The position numbers and the translations under genes are program-made. 64,000 bases of DNA, taken from Ophiodon elongatus (taxonomy: Eukaryota; Chordata; Actinopteri; Perciformes; Hexagrammidae). The DNA is taken from contig JACSYO010002174.1 of assembly GCA_016806645.1 (NCBI GenBank), positions 724,501 through 788,500 on the forward strand, written 5' to 3'. Positions within the stretch are counted from its first letter, which is position 1. Every line of letters starts with the position of its first letter. The notes beneath the pieces were generated by a model, which was given only the letters and a program-made list of their open reading frames with translations, was not told where the DNA came from and ran no database searches. Below, in pieces: positions 1-13,755 of this stretch.

Positions 1-420
1 ATAAATATATAAAAGAGATTTATTACAGCATAAAAGGCTGACAGCTAGGTTTACTCAAACTGTGATTTCAAAAGAAATATTTTTTTAATGGTTGCCATCA
101 CGTTCCCTTTAGGGCACACCCACTCTGTTGTCTTTTCCAATACAGAGTCAACTCATCCTCCTGATTGAACAAAGACAGTGGAGACTAAAAAAAAATTGGC
201 AACGGTGCCTTCACCCTCATCTCCGCGGCGCAACCCTGAAGTGTGAGCACCACGTGCTCTGTGCTTAAGGCCAGGTGTGCAGGACGGAGAACGGACAGAC
301 TAATAAATAATGATAATAATAAAAAAAAAACGTCACAAAACACATTCCACGCTCGGTTTTTATCGATGCAACTAAATTAATATAGTGCTAGAATAGCGGT
401 CATTTAGCTACCTGTCCGGG
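1..420. other. AT-rich flank, no gene seen
   Basis: Contains A/T homopolymers and no recognisable exon. A TTTATT near 19 would be a poly(A) signal on the minus strand, but no gene is attached to it. Confidence 0.5.
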
Positions 421-738
421 GTGATGCATCGGCGCGAGACGTGCTCGGTTGGCGCGTTCAATGAGACACGTAACGGGTCCGCGGTCACAGGTGTGTGTGT
501 TCGCGTGTGCGCGTGTGCGCGTGGCTGCACAGGAATAATTATGCAGAAACGGGTTTTCTGCGTGAATTCCGCCGGTCGGAGAGGCACAGAGTCCGGGAAA
601 CGTGCCCCGGTTCTCCCCTGAAACTGTATCCGTTTGTTCCGTTTGAAGTGAGCCTCTCATCACATTCATGTCTTGGCCTCTCCAGAACGAGCAGAACAGC
701 AGCGGCGAGTGGGGGAGGGGAGCCAGAAACAAACTCCG

Positions 739-784
739 TACACACACTCACGCGCACGCACACACACACACACACACACACATA
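739..784. repeat. CA/CG-rich dinucleotide microsatellite
   Basis: Imperfect CACACGCGCA units followed by about 12 perfect CA units. Confidence 0.9.
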
Positions 785-1034
785 CAGCCAGGCCTTTCAG
801 CAGCCGACCGACAAGTGCACAACTTTGTCACACTATTCACCTATTAATATCTGCACTGTCTCCGCTAACAGCTGCTAAACTAAACGAACAAACAGGGCGA
901 CCGCAAACATTTCCCCGACCGTCAGAGGACGCGCAGGGAATCCCGCACCAGTTCCCGAATAGATTTACAAGCAGCGAAGCGATGGCACATATCTCCCCGA
1001 CTCTACCGCAATCCCGATCTGTGTGAGCTGAGGC

Positions 1035-1091
1035 AGGAGGAGGAGGAGGAGGAGGAGGAGAGAGAAAAAAAAAAAAAAAAAAAAAAAAAAA
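1035..1091. repeat. (AGG)n followed by poly(A)
   Basis: About eight AGG units, then about 27 adenines: an uninterrupted purine run next to CpG-rich DNA. Confidence 0.9.
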
Positions 1092-1814
1092 GTGACATAT
1101 ACTTAACCGGTGGAAATCTTCTGGCTGCTTTCGAGTGCATCGGGCATGCGCAGCGGCGCGGGTCACCGCCGGTGGTGTCATAGTTGCGAATTGCAGGACT
1201 TTAAAAATAACAAAGACACCCGTCCGCTCTCCACCTCTCCATGACCGTCTCTCGCTGTCTGTGCGGAGCGGAGGCTCGCGCAGCACAAGATGCACAGCGC
1301 CTCGCCCGTTCACTACACACATTACCACTGTTTGGGTCTACATGTGGGACACGGATTCCTTTCTTTTTGTTTTTTTTGTGTGTCTCTCCTGTCTCTCAAG
1401 AATTAGAATAAATATTTTGAAAATTAGCTCGCGGCATTCCCGTTCTTGTTTTGTAGCTCACAATCCACCTAAATATGCCTCAACCATGAATTTATTATAT
1501 CTTCTATATATCTATATAATCAAAAATAGAAAAAAATATATTTTTATTTTAATAGTTACCTAAGTCAAACCTTTATTTGGGGAAGATATCAATACTTTCA
1601 ACATAATTAATATCAGTATCATTGTTAGCATTCACTATGGATAACAAGTAAGTAAAGTAAAAGTAAAGTAAATAAGTATAGGCATCCTTTTGCCTATATG
1701 CTGTGTATAAATTATGAAGATGTTTATAGTAATATAAATTTGATTATTATTCATGTCAGAGCCACAGCCCACATAACAATGAAGGCGTAGGCTACTCCAA
1801 CTTTAGCTAATGCA

Positions 1815-1945
1815 TTTCCATAAACTTGGTGGACTTGCAGGACAACATTGATGCAGCAGAGGCAGAGTTGTCCTGATTTTGAATCCCTAGTAGGGGTCAA
1901 GCTCCAAAAATGCTGCATCCTACATTTCCCATAATGCAACTAGGC
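1815..1945. repeat. Possible dispersed repeat (CATTTCCCATAATGCA type)
   Basis: The string GCATCCTACATTTCCCATAA followed by TGCAACTAGG resembles a dispersed element seen in fish introns and intergenic DNA. No terminal structure is visible. Confidence 0.3.
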
Positions 1946-4217
1946 ACCTTTCATTCAGTAAAGACATGATCATCATCAGACTTCAGAAAGCTCCCTGTAG
2001 AGCCACAGAAAACGGTTCCCAGGCTGGGTGCTCCTTGAGATGGGTGAACTGAATTAAGCCCCCCAGGAATGGAACGGTGGAATTATACCCGGTCCGTTAC
2101 ATGATGCCATTGATCCCGAAAATACTTCTTCCCACAGACTTTCACTGGGAAAGGGACGTCTGTAAACCCAGGGATAATTTTTTAAGGTAAATCAACTTCG
2201 TGCCAACACTTGATTATCTCTTATTAAATCATTAGGTCCTAAACGCACTAATTGGCCAATCCAGAGTTATTTTCCTTCCTCTGTTCATGTGACTGAGCCC
2301 AAGAATGAAGCTGGGCCGAGGGCGAGGAGACGGGGGGGGGTTTTGGGCCCTTGGATGCAGAAGATTGTCGGAGGGGGGGGGGAATTGCGGGTAATATTAT
2401 TTAAAAAATATTTTACTCAGAAGTTGAGCTTTATTTGCTTAACTTTTTTTAATGGGGCCTCGCCTCCAACACTGTATCCAGTTCTCTTCAGACATCCATT
2501 GTAAAATCTGTTGATTTAAAGGTCCCACTGGTCATATAAGATTTGAGCATTTCAAATGCAGTGCAGTTTCAAAGTGGAAAGGGTCTGTTTGTTCTTGAAG
2601 ACTGCACCAGATGACTTCACTGGTTACGTGGGGGCTTTGATCAGTTCAATCAGCTTACCATGGCACAAATTGTACCTCGTGCATTCAGTCATGAATTACA
2701 CGAGACCAGCGGACAAAGCAGTAAACACAAGCGGTAAACTTCAGAAAACTCCATGACACTTGAGTTCATGATATTGTACAGCAACACATAATGGACAGCT
2801 GGCCACAAATATGACCACCCGTCTCTACCACAACATGCACGATGACGTCGTAAATAAACAACATTTCTTCAAGCGATAAGCAAGCAGTGGGTTGGATGGC
2901 TGGTTTCCAATACACACATACTGCAGCGACCTTTTACTTGGTCCAATTCAAACGTCATATTTACCGGTGACACGACCGCTCAAACACAAACACTCGGGAC
3001 GCATTCAGTGTGACAAGAGTTTGCAATGGCTGGAGACATTCCTCTGTTTGAGTGGTATGTTTCCTAGCTCCTAACAGTGCACATTTCCTAGCTCCTAACA
3101 TTGCAGCCGTGGAGACATATTTATCCATGTTTTGGTGTGTTTATGAATAAAACCAAAACATTCTCTGGTGAAAACCAAAGTAAGCAGCGACATACGTCTT
3201 CTGTGTGAACGCGGTGGTGTTGCAAACAGCCGTCAACATGCCTCTTTGCACCATTAGACAAAATTGAAATCTGTATTCTGGCCGAGAACATCGTCACGCA
3301 GCTGCAATAGTGTGGCTTTATATATATATATACGTGCGTTGTCACAACCGGTGCCGATGCTTTGAAACAGACAGTCAATGCAACAACAGAACGTTTTCGC
3401 AGCAGATACACTTGATCGTGTCATTACTTGACTTGTGTACAAAGACTAAAAAGGACCAAACGCAGCAATAAAAGGCTGCTGTAAATTTCCATGCTCGCCC
3501 GCCAGGCAATCATTGAGCAGTCACGCCATTTTACTGACTCCGAGATGAAAGGATGATGGGACACCGTAAAAACATAAATGCATGTGATTATGTAATTACA
3601 TCAAACCATTTGGGAGCAGGAGAAAGAGCAGGAATATGTATTTCACACCCTGTCTCATCGCATCACATGAATGGCCTGCTCAAACCTGTTTAAAGTGTGC
3701 AGTGTACAATACTTATGCCGGCGAGATGAAACATGAAAAAGACCCAACGCACTTCAGCTTCCTCGAGGCAAAAATTGATTTTGGGGCGGCAACAATTTAA
3801 GCATCCCGATACTCAAACACAAGCATCGATTGTTTTCTCCGACCATCTCCATGCGTTTCTATTATTGTTGTTTATGTTCAAGAGCATTTCAACATTCTCA
3901 CAACAGATTTAGATTTCTTCCACTCGAGATTCTCGACAATGTTTCAGGACCTCACGATGAAGATGTGATGGCCCTCGAAAACACGTCACGCGAAGAAGAA
4001 AGAGAAACATGCTGATTTGCATGTCCTACCTTGAGTTTGATTGTCTTCCTCACACATCCTCCAGCAGTACATCCATTTACTGAGGATTCCATTGCACGGT
4101 TATTCAACACATGGGTCTGCAGTGATAGTCGCGTCCCTCTCGTCACCTTGACACGAGAAGTTCTGGCCGAAGCAGAAAGTCGCCATGATAGTTTGTCTTT
4201 GCCATCCATTTGATCCT

Positions 4218-4286
4218 GAAGAAGAAGAACAAGAAGAAGAAGAAGAAGAAGAAGAAGAAGAAGAAGAAGAAGAAGAAGAAGAAGAG
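4218..4286. repeat. (GAA)n trinucleotide microsatellite
   Basis: About 22 GAA units with one C interruption near 4230. It produces false poly-Lys and poly-Ser frames. Confidence 0.95.
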
Positions 4287-7200
4287 GTGGTTACGTCTGC
4301 TTTATACACAGCAGACAAAAAGAATATTGAGGCGCTACAGTATTTTATTTCTGCAATGTTATAGACATTTCCTGTGTAAAGAATTAAGTTTTAAAATGAA
4401 TTTAAAAGTCTATCATGATACCAGTAACGGAGAGCAGCAACAACACAGTCGTGAATCAAAAGAGGAAGAGGACCATGAAAACAACATCTCAAACTTTAAA
4501 ACGCAGCCGATGAACAGATGCAGCTCAAAAGGCCTGATGTGACTACACGTCAGTCAACCCTGAACAGGTCAGAGATCACATAGACTCAGGTGAAGCAGAC
4601 ATGTATATACATCAAATGACACCGTTTGTCTCTCCTAAGGCCTTTATTCTGTGGCCTATTGGGCCTTTGCTGACGTCTATGGATCCAACACCTTGAACTA
4701 CAACTCGTGATCTGCACCCACTTGCTTGTTTTGTTTCAAAACTTGCCTATTTCACTATTTCTTTTTTTTAAATATCTCTTTTAGGGCATTTTAGCTTTTT
4801 TTCATCATTAACCATGGAGGAAATGGTCTCGATACAAACCAAGGACTTTGTAGGTCTTGTACAATGCAAACATTTCACATCTCTGATCTGCCAGGTTTAT
4901 CATAAATAACTTTTTTCCAGCACAGAAACAGCTGTGAGTACACAGACTTGAGTGACAAAAACAGCTTTGACGGTACGTTAATCCATTCTGTAAAGCTTTA
5001 TCAGCACCACGATAACAAAGGAAAAACATAAGGTAACCAAACCAAAGATTTTCTTCCCCATGAAGAATGATAATGCATTTCTACTTCTACAGGCATCCTA
5101 TTTGAAAACTACATTCACAAACATTTGTACAGAAAACTGCAGGAATAAAAGGTCTGAGAGATGTAAGAGAAAGCGGTTGTGTGACCAGAAAACAGCTAGA
5201 AAGGGCTGGGTGTGGAGGGTGAAGGAAAAATACTATTCCCTTTTTCAGAAACTACAAACAAGAAGCCCTTCAGCAACTGGCCCATGTGGAGCTGCTCAGC
5301 AGACAACAGGAACAAAAGAAGACGTTTCAGGTCTGTGACTGTATGAACCAGACCTGGCTACTTGTTAAATCAGCTCAGCAGATGTCAAACCAGTATTTTG
5401 TGTCTGAATTGTTGAAGAAATGTAGTTGTTAGACACTTTAAATGAGAGTTATGTGTTCATTGATCAGTGATATTAACGTTAGATTTCAGAAAAATGCTAG
5501 TTCTCAAGCTTGTCAAAAGAGTTATTATTATAATCACGGCTCCTAAAGAAAGATGTTCAAATGATTTCAGTTTCTTATTAGGAATTACACTGAATCCTCA
5601 AACATCCTGCTGCAGTTAAGTGTTGCCAGAGGACAACTTCATGTTTCCCAATTCCGTCCTTTCAGTTGTCTTTTGTTCCACCTGTCAGTGTGGATTTAGA
5701 CTCCCTAGTAGGCCTTGGCTGAAATAGGCTTATCTCTGCTGAAGACTGTCTGATGAACAAAAGCCCATTAAGATGTGTAAATGAATGCTCCCATTCTGAG
5801 TGCACACAATAGAGATTTTGAGTTTTTTTCAAATTGGCTGTCTTCAAAGAATTCAATAAAAGTAAAGAAGAACAAAAGAAACAACAAGCAAGACGAGACA
5901 TCTTTTAAAGCCCAGAAACTAAAAATAGAAAAACATACACGGGGCGTATGGACTACATTGAGACACTCGAAACCATTGATATGATTGACCAAGTTTATAC
6001 AGATAAAGAGGGTTTTAATCAAAATATGTCAGGCATATTAAAGTTATTCGCCGGCTGTTTTAAGTTCTGAAATGAAAGAGTAATATCAAAAGACTGTCAG
6101 AAAATGTATTCTGGAGTCCTGCTGATGTCCTTTGTCCTGGCTGAATATATCATGACTAACAAGCCTTGGAGTGGATTAGGCACAGAGGATTGAGCAATTT
6201 TCAGACTTGAGTTTATTTTGCTGGATATTATAGCTCACAGAGCGCCATATTCCCACAAGAAGGGAGAAATCTTATTAAAAAGGCCCATATATCCTATGGT
6301 GATATAATACAAAGACATACATCCGTAACCATGTACCAAATGGCGAAAGAGCATTGCCAGACATCTGCTGGCTTGAATAAAAATTCAAATTAATTTAAGC
6401 GTTCGGTCTATCGGGGTCTTCAGTAGTCTGGTCATGGGATGCACATTCACTGGTCAAATCAAATGATGTGCTTCGGTTTTGATGAGAGGGAGGACACAAC
6501 AAAACCAGTGTGGCACTGACATGAAAAACGATAACAGACATAATGGAGCGATAAACAACACAATGGAAAGTTACTGGTAGCCGTGGTTTTCATCCTCAGA
6601 GATTCAAAAGCAGACATCATACCTGCTGGTTTACCTTACTGTGTGGTTGGTTTTGTTGTGTTGGATCGCAGACTACTCCCACCGCTTCTCTATGGATCGA
6701 GGATCGTCCTTCGTAGTCTGCAGTAAAGACTGCCGCCATCTTTAATCACAACAGAGTCCATCTGTCGATGGTTCTTCCCTTTCTACCCTCTCTTTCTCTG
6801 TTCCAGTCTCTCTGTTCCAGCCCTCTCTGTTTGTTGTGGGGGGTTCTTATTTTCCATCCAACATCAAACCACCATATCGACAGGCTCATGGGCCGCCCAG
6901 TAGGGGGGCAGCTTGAACATGCTGCATTGGCTGTTGTCCTTTTCCAAGCCGCAGATTAACTGACCACATTTATTTTTTTTTCTCAGAAGGATACAGATAG
7001 CCTGCAAAAAAATTATTTCAGCTCTCAGGCCTTTGATTTCAACAAGCCTGGTCTCAAAGCTCCTCCATGATTGTCCCTGAACGCATCTTTTCCTCAGATG
7101 TTCTGATTGATGGGATTTAGGGCTCTCTTTGATTGAGGCCACATCTGTATAACTAGTTTAAATTTTGTATTTTCATTTACGGCAGATGCTGATCCTTTAA

Positions 7201-7559
7201 AGCTAAACACTGATTCGCCTTTTTTTTTTTTTTTTTTTTTTACATCTTATGCAATGTAAAAACAACACCTTCTTCCAAACAAAGCAGAGCTGGACATCTT
7301 TGATCTCACCAATTGAAACTAACTGTGACCTAAGCAGCTTCGGACTACCTTTATAAGTATAAGCAGACCGCCTGTCTGCATTCATCCATATAATGCATTT
7401 CATTTAAAGTGACACTTCCTTTTTGTTCCTCCTGGTCCCTTTTTGCGTTCAAAGCCTGAATACAAAAGCGTATCTTGTTTACTGTCACTGTTTTGTTCCG
7501 CCAAACTCTTTCATTGAACAATAAGAGGAGTTGAATTTCAAAATGGTAGATGCTCTCAC

Positions 7560-7692
7560 CTTCCTCTCCTGCTGTGTGGCTCGTCGGCTCTTGTTTCTGT
7601 GGTCCGCCATGACTGGGCGCAGTCCCCTGCCTGCCACTCTGCAAGACTTTCTCATACTCATGAACCTGTTTCTGATTCTTACTTGTGTGTTG
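7560..7692 (-). other. Candidate unassigned exon
   Basis: On the minus strand, a good acceptor (CATCTTTCAG) and donor (GAAG|GTGAGAG) bound 133 bases. Inside is an ATG in a strong context (GTCATGGCG) opening 17 codons, MADHRNKSRRATQQERK, that end exactly at the donor. A second frame is also open across the whole block. I do not recognise either peptide. It could be the first coding exon of a gene running off the left edge, or chance. Confidence 0.3.
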
Positions 7693-10600
7693 CTGAAAGA
7701 TGAGCATCTTTACTTTATATTGCAGCTCCAGCCGTGCGACCCTATTGGAGGAAACAAGGACCAGATGATTGTCTGCACAATCGTATTGTAGCTATGGTAA
7801 CAGACCCAACAGGCATGAGTGATGTGCACCTAATTGCTCCGTATACATTAAGCAACAGAAAAAAAGAGAAACATAAATTAAGCAGGGCTTAGACATTACA
7901 CATTTTAGACCTAAAGGATTTTCAATAAACTGCTTCACTTAGTGATATTTTATGAAAACAAACATCTATCTGCTGTATGAAGTTTTCAAAATAGCCCAGT
8001 GAATGAGGAGATGAATGCAAAGAAAAGGGGGAGAAAGATGGATGAAAAGAAATGTTGGCGAGAGGGGGGAGAGATGATATTGCTTTTGTTACGTAGCTTT
8101 ATCAGCTGCTTACCTTTCAACTGGATTTCACACTTGCATGTCTGGTTGGAGCCCGGGTCAGACCCAGCAGACCCTCCTCACAATGAACCAATTTTCTCCT
8201 CACACGGCACCAGCAAAGACTCTCGGTGTTTGGCAGCCACTTACATTTCTCTGGATTGTGATGCATTTAAATACATTTTAACTTGTCGGCACACAAGAAT
8301 GCAGGTGAATTAATATTAAAAAAGTATACTTTGAGAAATTCAAAACAAGTTTTAAAAGACTAGCGGGAGTGGGATCATAAGATATCATGATGCCAAAGCG
8401 ATGAGCTCAACAAAACTTATAATAACTTTAAAAAAACAACAACTAAGGATGCCTGATATGTTATTCATATGAATAAGGAGAAGTTTGTATACTGCACAGT
8501 ATGATAACTAATATTTCTAACCATTTCTTTAAAATTATATTTAAAAGAAAGTTCTTTCAGTTGATAAATCCTTCAGTTAAAATGGTGGGTTTAGGAATAT
8601 ACAGTAAATTAGCTACAGTAGCAAAGCTCCAGACAGAATCCCAGTCTATTTAAATAATTCCCATCAAGTTTAAGATGGTGTGTTAATCTTTGCCTCAGGC
8701 TGGTCCAAAAATAATGGTTAAGCTTCCTCCAACACCAACATGTTTAACAAACATGTCAAAGGGAAGTCGTGCTAACATAAGCATTATCTTTCTTAGCACT
8801 TGGTTCTTTTAAGTTGTACTTAGTTTCCTTTAGAAACAACAGTCTTCTAACTTTCAAATAGTTTAATTTTTTAATTTGCTACTATATAGTCTGTGTGGCC
8901 ATCTGGTGTATGTTCAGGCTGTTTAAAGGAAGAACAGGTAGGTAATGTAGCTAGTTAATTACTGTAATGGTTAGCTACTGTTACTCAAGCTCATGCTTGT
9001 AGCTAATGCTAGCTAGCTAACTAGTTCTGTATTAGCTACAAGTCAGGCTTATCTGTATCATAATACGTTAACCACTGTACTAATATGTTGGTTGTATACA
9101 CACAAATATATATTAAAGGTCTTGGTTACACATTTTCTGAAATGCAGGTGCGCATACTCGCTTCTTTGCCGAGAGAAGATTGAAAGCTAACTTCGTGACG
9201 TCACAACATTCATGTTTGTAACGTGCCGGTAAATCTGACGCCACTAGTGAAAAGACCGATAACAGTTGGTAACATTTAAAGTTCGCCTCTTTCCAGATTT
9301 AGCTTCACAACATCTGTTTACCAGCACCCCTAAAACCAACTAACATTTTCTATCTCGTTTATTCAATCCGTAAAAAAAAACGAATGTGCCACATTTTCTT
9401 GGCCATAGTCAGTTGCCAGGTAACCAGCGGAAATAGCCGACTGGTAAAATTAAAACTCGGACAACAACTGAAACAATGAATTGCTGCAATTTTAACTGAA
9501 AGTATGCAATTCTATTAGGCAGTAATTAATATGATTTAGCGGATTTCAATAGGACTATACCTGCCGAGGTAATGTTACAGAGCTGTTCAGGGGGCTAATC
9601 ATGTTATGAGCTATTATGTGGTCGTTTCCTCATTAGCTGCTATTTGAATATTTGTGACTTGTTCCATCGTGTTTTAGCATGTTTAACACCCAGTAATCAT
9701 ATCAACTCAAGGTGACAGCGCTAACATGCATAGAGGAATATAAAGCAGCCAGAGGAGGCTTGTATTGTACTGTACTGTAAGTGCAGTATGCCATTTCATT
9801 TTGCTGGTCAGTTATCAGAATTCAAACATTGAACATTTACTTGAGTCTCACTCTTGTTTACATGAGAAAAGAGCAAGCAAAAAAAAAAAGAAAACGTGTC
9901 TGTTGAACAAATATATATTCTCACACATTCTGGGCACAGGGGTATTCCTGCACAAGCACAGAGAAATAAGATGATTTTTCAAAGCAATAGCCTGATAAAT
10001 AATTTAATAGATTGCTACAGTAATGCTTGGTATTCTCTCAGGGAGTGGGCTGCTTGGTGTTCCCCACATTAACACAAAATGCCCCAGATCCATGTAATCT
10101 CTGACTGGAACATATTGTATCTCTCAGTTTGTTATGTGGAAGAGGTTTATGATTAAAATAAAAAAAAAGCAGAGATTCTAAAATAAATACCTCCATGTGA
10201 CATTTTGGAATAAACAATAAGCATTGTTTGCTATCACTCAGATCCACGCCAGGCTGCTCATCCTGTTTTATCATCGATATAACTTGCTTTTGAGACGGTT
10301 ACATTTTGCTCAATAAAACTTCATCTCAAAGGCACAAAGAGCCTAAATCCTAAATAACAGAGAAAAATAAATATTCATTCCCCAGTATGATTACAGCTCA
10401 ACAGTCAGCATTCACCCCCCCTCCCCCACCCCCCTCCCCTCCAAACCTTTGGAGGGGGGATGTAGCATGTATCAGCATATCATCATGACTTGTGGGCGCA
10501 ATAAACATAAATGCTGTCTAAAAAATATTATTTTAGGTAAAAAGTTTCGAACAGATGGAACAATAAGCATGGCTGAGCTTTGAGAGAAACTGTCACATTT

Positions 10601-11937
10601 TAAGGTGCTCTTAATTAAATCCACCTGTGCTGTTTATTCAAGAGAAGCCCCCGTCTTTCTGTCTGTGTGCTGACGACTTGCTGTAAACAGGTCAAGGTGA
10701 ACACTCCACATCTGTGATTTTCACTGCTAACTCATTCCCAATGGAAATGAGTCTTATTCATTTTTCAAACAGCCTCTAGGATATCTGATCCAAAAAAAAA
10801 AGCGCCCCTCAGGCGAGTATTCATCTTTGATGTTTTGAAAAGAGAGACAGTGAAAAGCTGCAGTCTGGCTTCATGCATATTGTATTGCTTAGAGACGAAT
10901 TACAAGCAACCTACTGGTTCTCATAGTTATTAGCTATGCAAGCTCATTCTCAGTCTGTTCAATGCTGATTCAGAACAAAATACCTTGACAGAATACTGCA
11001 CAGATTGCCATTACATTTAGTTTGGGTATGGATGGTCCCACAGAGGATTCCTGGTGATAATGGTGACCTCCTGACCTTTTCTCTAGCACCACTGTGAGAC
11101 CAAATTATCCCCTTGATAAAACCTTGACATGCATTTATTGTTTTGCGATTGTGATCATACATTACGGAGTTATCCCAAAAACTGGTTATATGAAATCCTC
11201 TGACATTGTCTTCTTCCATCAGCCTTGTAGACACGACATGATGAAATGTATTGGGTCGATTGTTGTGAATTCAAGCTCCCATGGAGATGAACTCTTGACC
11301 AAATTCTCAACATTGCACATTTTCTGTTTTCCATCATGTGCAGATGACTGCAGTGGAATTCGCTGAGCATATGCCCCAATGGCTTTTCCTTCATTACCAA
11401 CCTCAGGACACTACCTGATATTTTAAGAATAAGATAATAAGAATTCTGTCCATCCAATCCTACCCTTTTGTTTTGTTGTGGGTGTAATCATTACAGCTTG
11501 TAGGAAGCGTTGCCTACACTGGTTTCTCAATAAGTTAATGGTCACTTCTGTTAATTAAAGTTAAACGAAAGCATGAAGCGTGTGAAGAGTGTGAAGAGTG
11601 AGCTCTCACCTTCTTTGTGCGTCTTTGGTGTGAACACTGGAAGTAGGAGAGCAGAGACCTCTGCTTGCTGAAATCTGCAAAAGATAGAACATGCTATTCT
11701 CACATGGAAGATAACAGCCCCCTCTTGTGGTTGAATTACAGTAATACATCTAGAGCACCGCAGTAATCATATTTCAGCAGCACATAATGGTTCATGTGTA
11801 TGTTCGGGGGAGGAAGGCGGGTCTTAAGTATGTAAGAGGAAACGGTTGTATCCACCGTATCGCTCACATGTAATGTTATGCTCACGCAACGTTGTTGCGG
11901 TGTATACAAAATAGATAGAGGCGAGGGAGTCAGCGCA
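7693..11937. other. Intergenic DNA
   Basis: Contains a perfect CRE-like TGACGTCA (9196-9203), repeated TAGCTA words near 9.0 kb and a C-rich block with hairpin (10415-10457). No gene recognised. Confidence 0.5.
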
Positions 11938-12009
11938 GGCGCGGTGGCCAAGTGGTAAGGCGTCGGTCTCGTAAACCGAAGATCGCGGGTTCGAACCCCG
12001 TCCGTGCCT
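11938..12009 (+). tRNA. tRNA-Thr (anticodon CGT)
   Basis: 72-nt cloverleaf without intron. The anticodon stem TCGGT/ACCGA encloses the loop CTCGTAA, giving anticodon CGT for threonine. The A box (TGGCCAAGTGG) and B box (GGTTCGAACCC) are intact and a TTTT Pol III terminator overlaps the 3' end (12009-12012). As far as I can judge by memory the sequence equals the vertebrate tRNA-Thr-CGT consensus. No other tRNA gene lies nearby. Confidence 0.96.
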
Positions 12010-13650
12010 TTTGTACACACTACGCCAGACCGTTCAATTGTAGTTTCAGAGATACGGTTGTACCGCTCTGGGGCGTGTTAAAAGTTGAAATATAGCTAAT
12101 CTGCTTCACACTCACCGTCATCTGTCACCAACAAATCTGTAATAGAGCTCACTACGTCACATTATACGTGATTTCTACTGTCATTTTTTTTTATTTCATA
12201 TTATGTCGCTTGACTTTCGTACTGTGTACTGTTATGCACCGAATCACAAACACAAATTCCTTGTTTGTGCAAACAAAAAATATATTCTGATTTCTGATTA
12301 ATTAATTTGTGCTTAGATTTAGCACAAAAAGAAATACTACTGAGTACATTTCAGTGGGCTTGTTGTAAAAAAATTAATTCAAGTGTGCTTTTTAGTTTTT
12401 TTAATGTGTATTAACTGTCCTATAAGGTCATGGTGATTGATACATTCAGTAATTCATGCTTAATCATTTATTATTATTAATAATAATAATAAAAAACTTA
12501 AAAAATATTTTTCCATTTAAGCCATTGCACTTATTTCTGTGATGTCATGAGAAGTTAAAGGACCAAAAGGCAAACTGAAAAGCAGTATGCATACAGTATC
12601 CTACGGGCAGAGTGAGCAGATTTTTGGATTATATTTCAAACAAAGAACAGATGATTAAAGGTAAGCCCATCTGCTCTCATTTTTGCCAAGTCATCAATCA
12701 ACAGTTTCATGTGTGCACTTTTCTAATGCAATTTGACAATGTTTTTTTTTCAAATCACATTATTAACTTCACTATAATCATGCCTACTCAGCTGACACTA
12801 ATCAGTCTAGTGCAGTTTCCCGGGTAACGCTCTATGTTGCAGCATCAATGATTCATATCTGGTCCAGGCTGCAGCGTATATCATCACGTTCCATCTGTCT
12901 TTGTAAACAGACGCTGAGGAAACAACTGGAAGCTGCTGCTGCCGCTGCTGCTACCGCGGGGGCTTTAGATTAACCTGAGTCAGCAACATCCGCAGCCCTT
13001 CACTGGTGGATCATGTCCAACCTCCAATCACTGTTACAGGAAATGCTGCATTTGGCACGCAAATCACTACCTTTGTAAATAAAATCCAGATGTCAAAATT
13101 GCTGGTTCTGAACTTAATTTATCCTGATGGTGCAAAAGGCACTATGAGCAGCTCTAACCGCGTAAACTAACATATTTTTTCTCATAATAGTGAGCCCATG
13201 CTGCAGTGCCAGCTGCTCATTTCCATGGTTACGTGCGTGATTTCTTATGAATAGTGAGATTTCTTTTCTTCCCCAGGAGGATTAGCCGCTATTGAGCTTT
13301 ACAGATGACTTGATGGCGACAAGCTTAAATATTGTTTAAAAATCAACCAACCTTTGCTGATATTAATATTTAGTTAAAGTCGTTCAAACAGATCTCGGGA
13401 GAGTTTGAACTAGAGGACAACGTCCTCTCAGCAGAACCTTCCCCACAGTAGATGTATATACGTACGCATGTGACACAGTCGTGGAAATGAATGTGTCTCA
13501 TAACATTTCCTCCAACAATATCAGGGAAGCAATTATCAGGACCCTTCTAAATAGTCCTGCTTCTCACAGCTTCTATTAAAACTCCCGATATAGCAACAGA
13601 ATAAGTGTCTGCGTTCCTTCTGTTTTAATGATCAAACTTCTGCGGCCTTT

Positions 13651-13663
13651 CCCCCCCCCCCCC

Positions 13664-13754
<91 letters not shown>
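13651..13754. repeat. C15 tract plus (GT)44 microsatellite
   Basis: Fifteen cytosines run directly into about 44 uninterrupted GT units, the longest dinucleotide array of this kind in the window. Confidence 0.97.

Positions 13755-13755
<1 letters not shown>

Larger units (their letters stand above)
421..1330. promoter_or_regulatory. CpG-rich island, possible orphan promoter
   Basis: CpG density is clearly raised compared with the flanks and several open frames exist only because stop codons are rare. None encodes a protein I recognise. It may be the promoter of a gene to the left. Confidence 0.4.
1331..7559. other. Intergenic DNA
   Basis: Mostly AT-rich. Holds a possible dispersed repeat (1.8 kb), two G runs (2329-2339 and 2371-2382), a GAA array (4.2 kb) and a poly(T) run near 7220. 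No coding exon recognised. Confidence 0.5.

Noticed and set aside
837..1328. 163-aa minus-strand frame in the CpG-rich region
   Set aside because: Runs through poly(A) and AGG repeats giving poly-Phe and poly-Pro, and shows no domain.
9196..9203. CRE palindrome TGACGTCA as a promoter element
   Set aside because: No gene or other promoter feature nearby; a single 8-mer is expected by chance.
11611..11637. 27-nt micro-exon on the minus strand with AG and GTGAGA borders
   Set aside because: Too short to judge, no recognisable peptide, and no anchor other than the equally uncertain 7.6-kb candidate.
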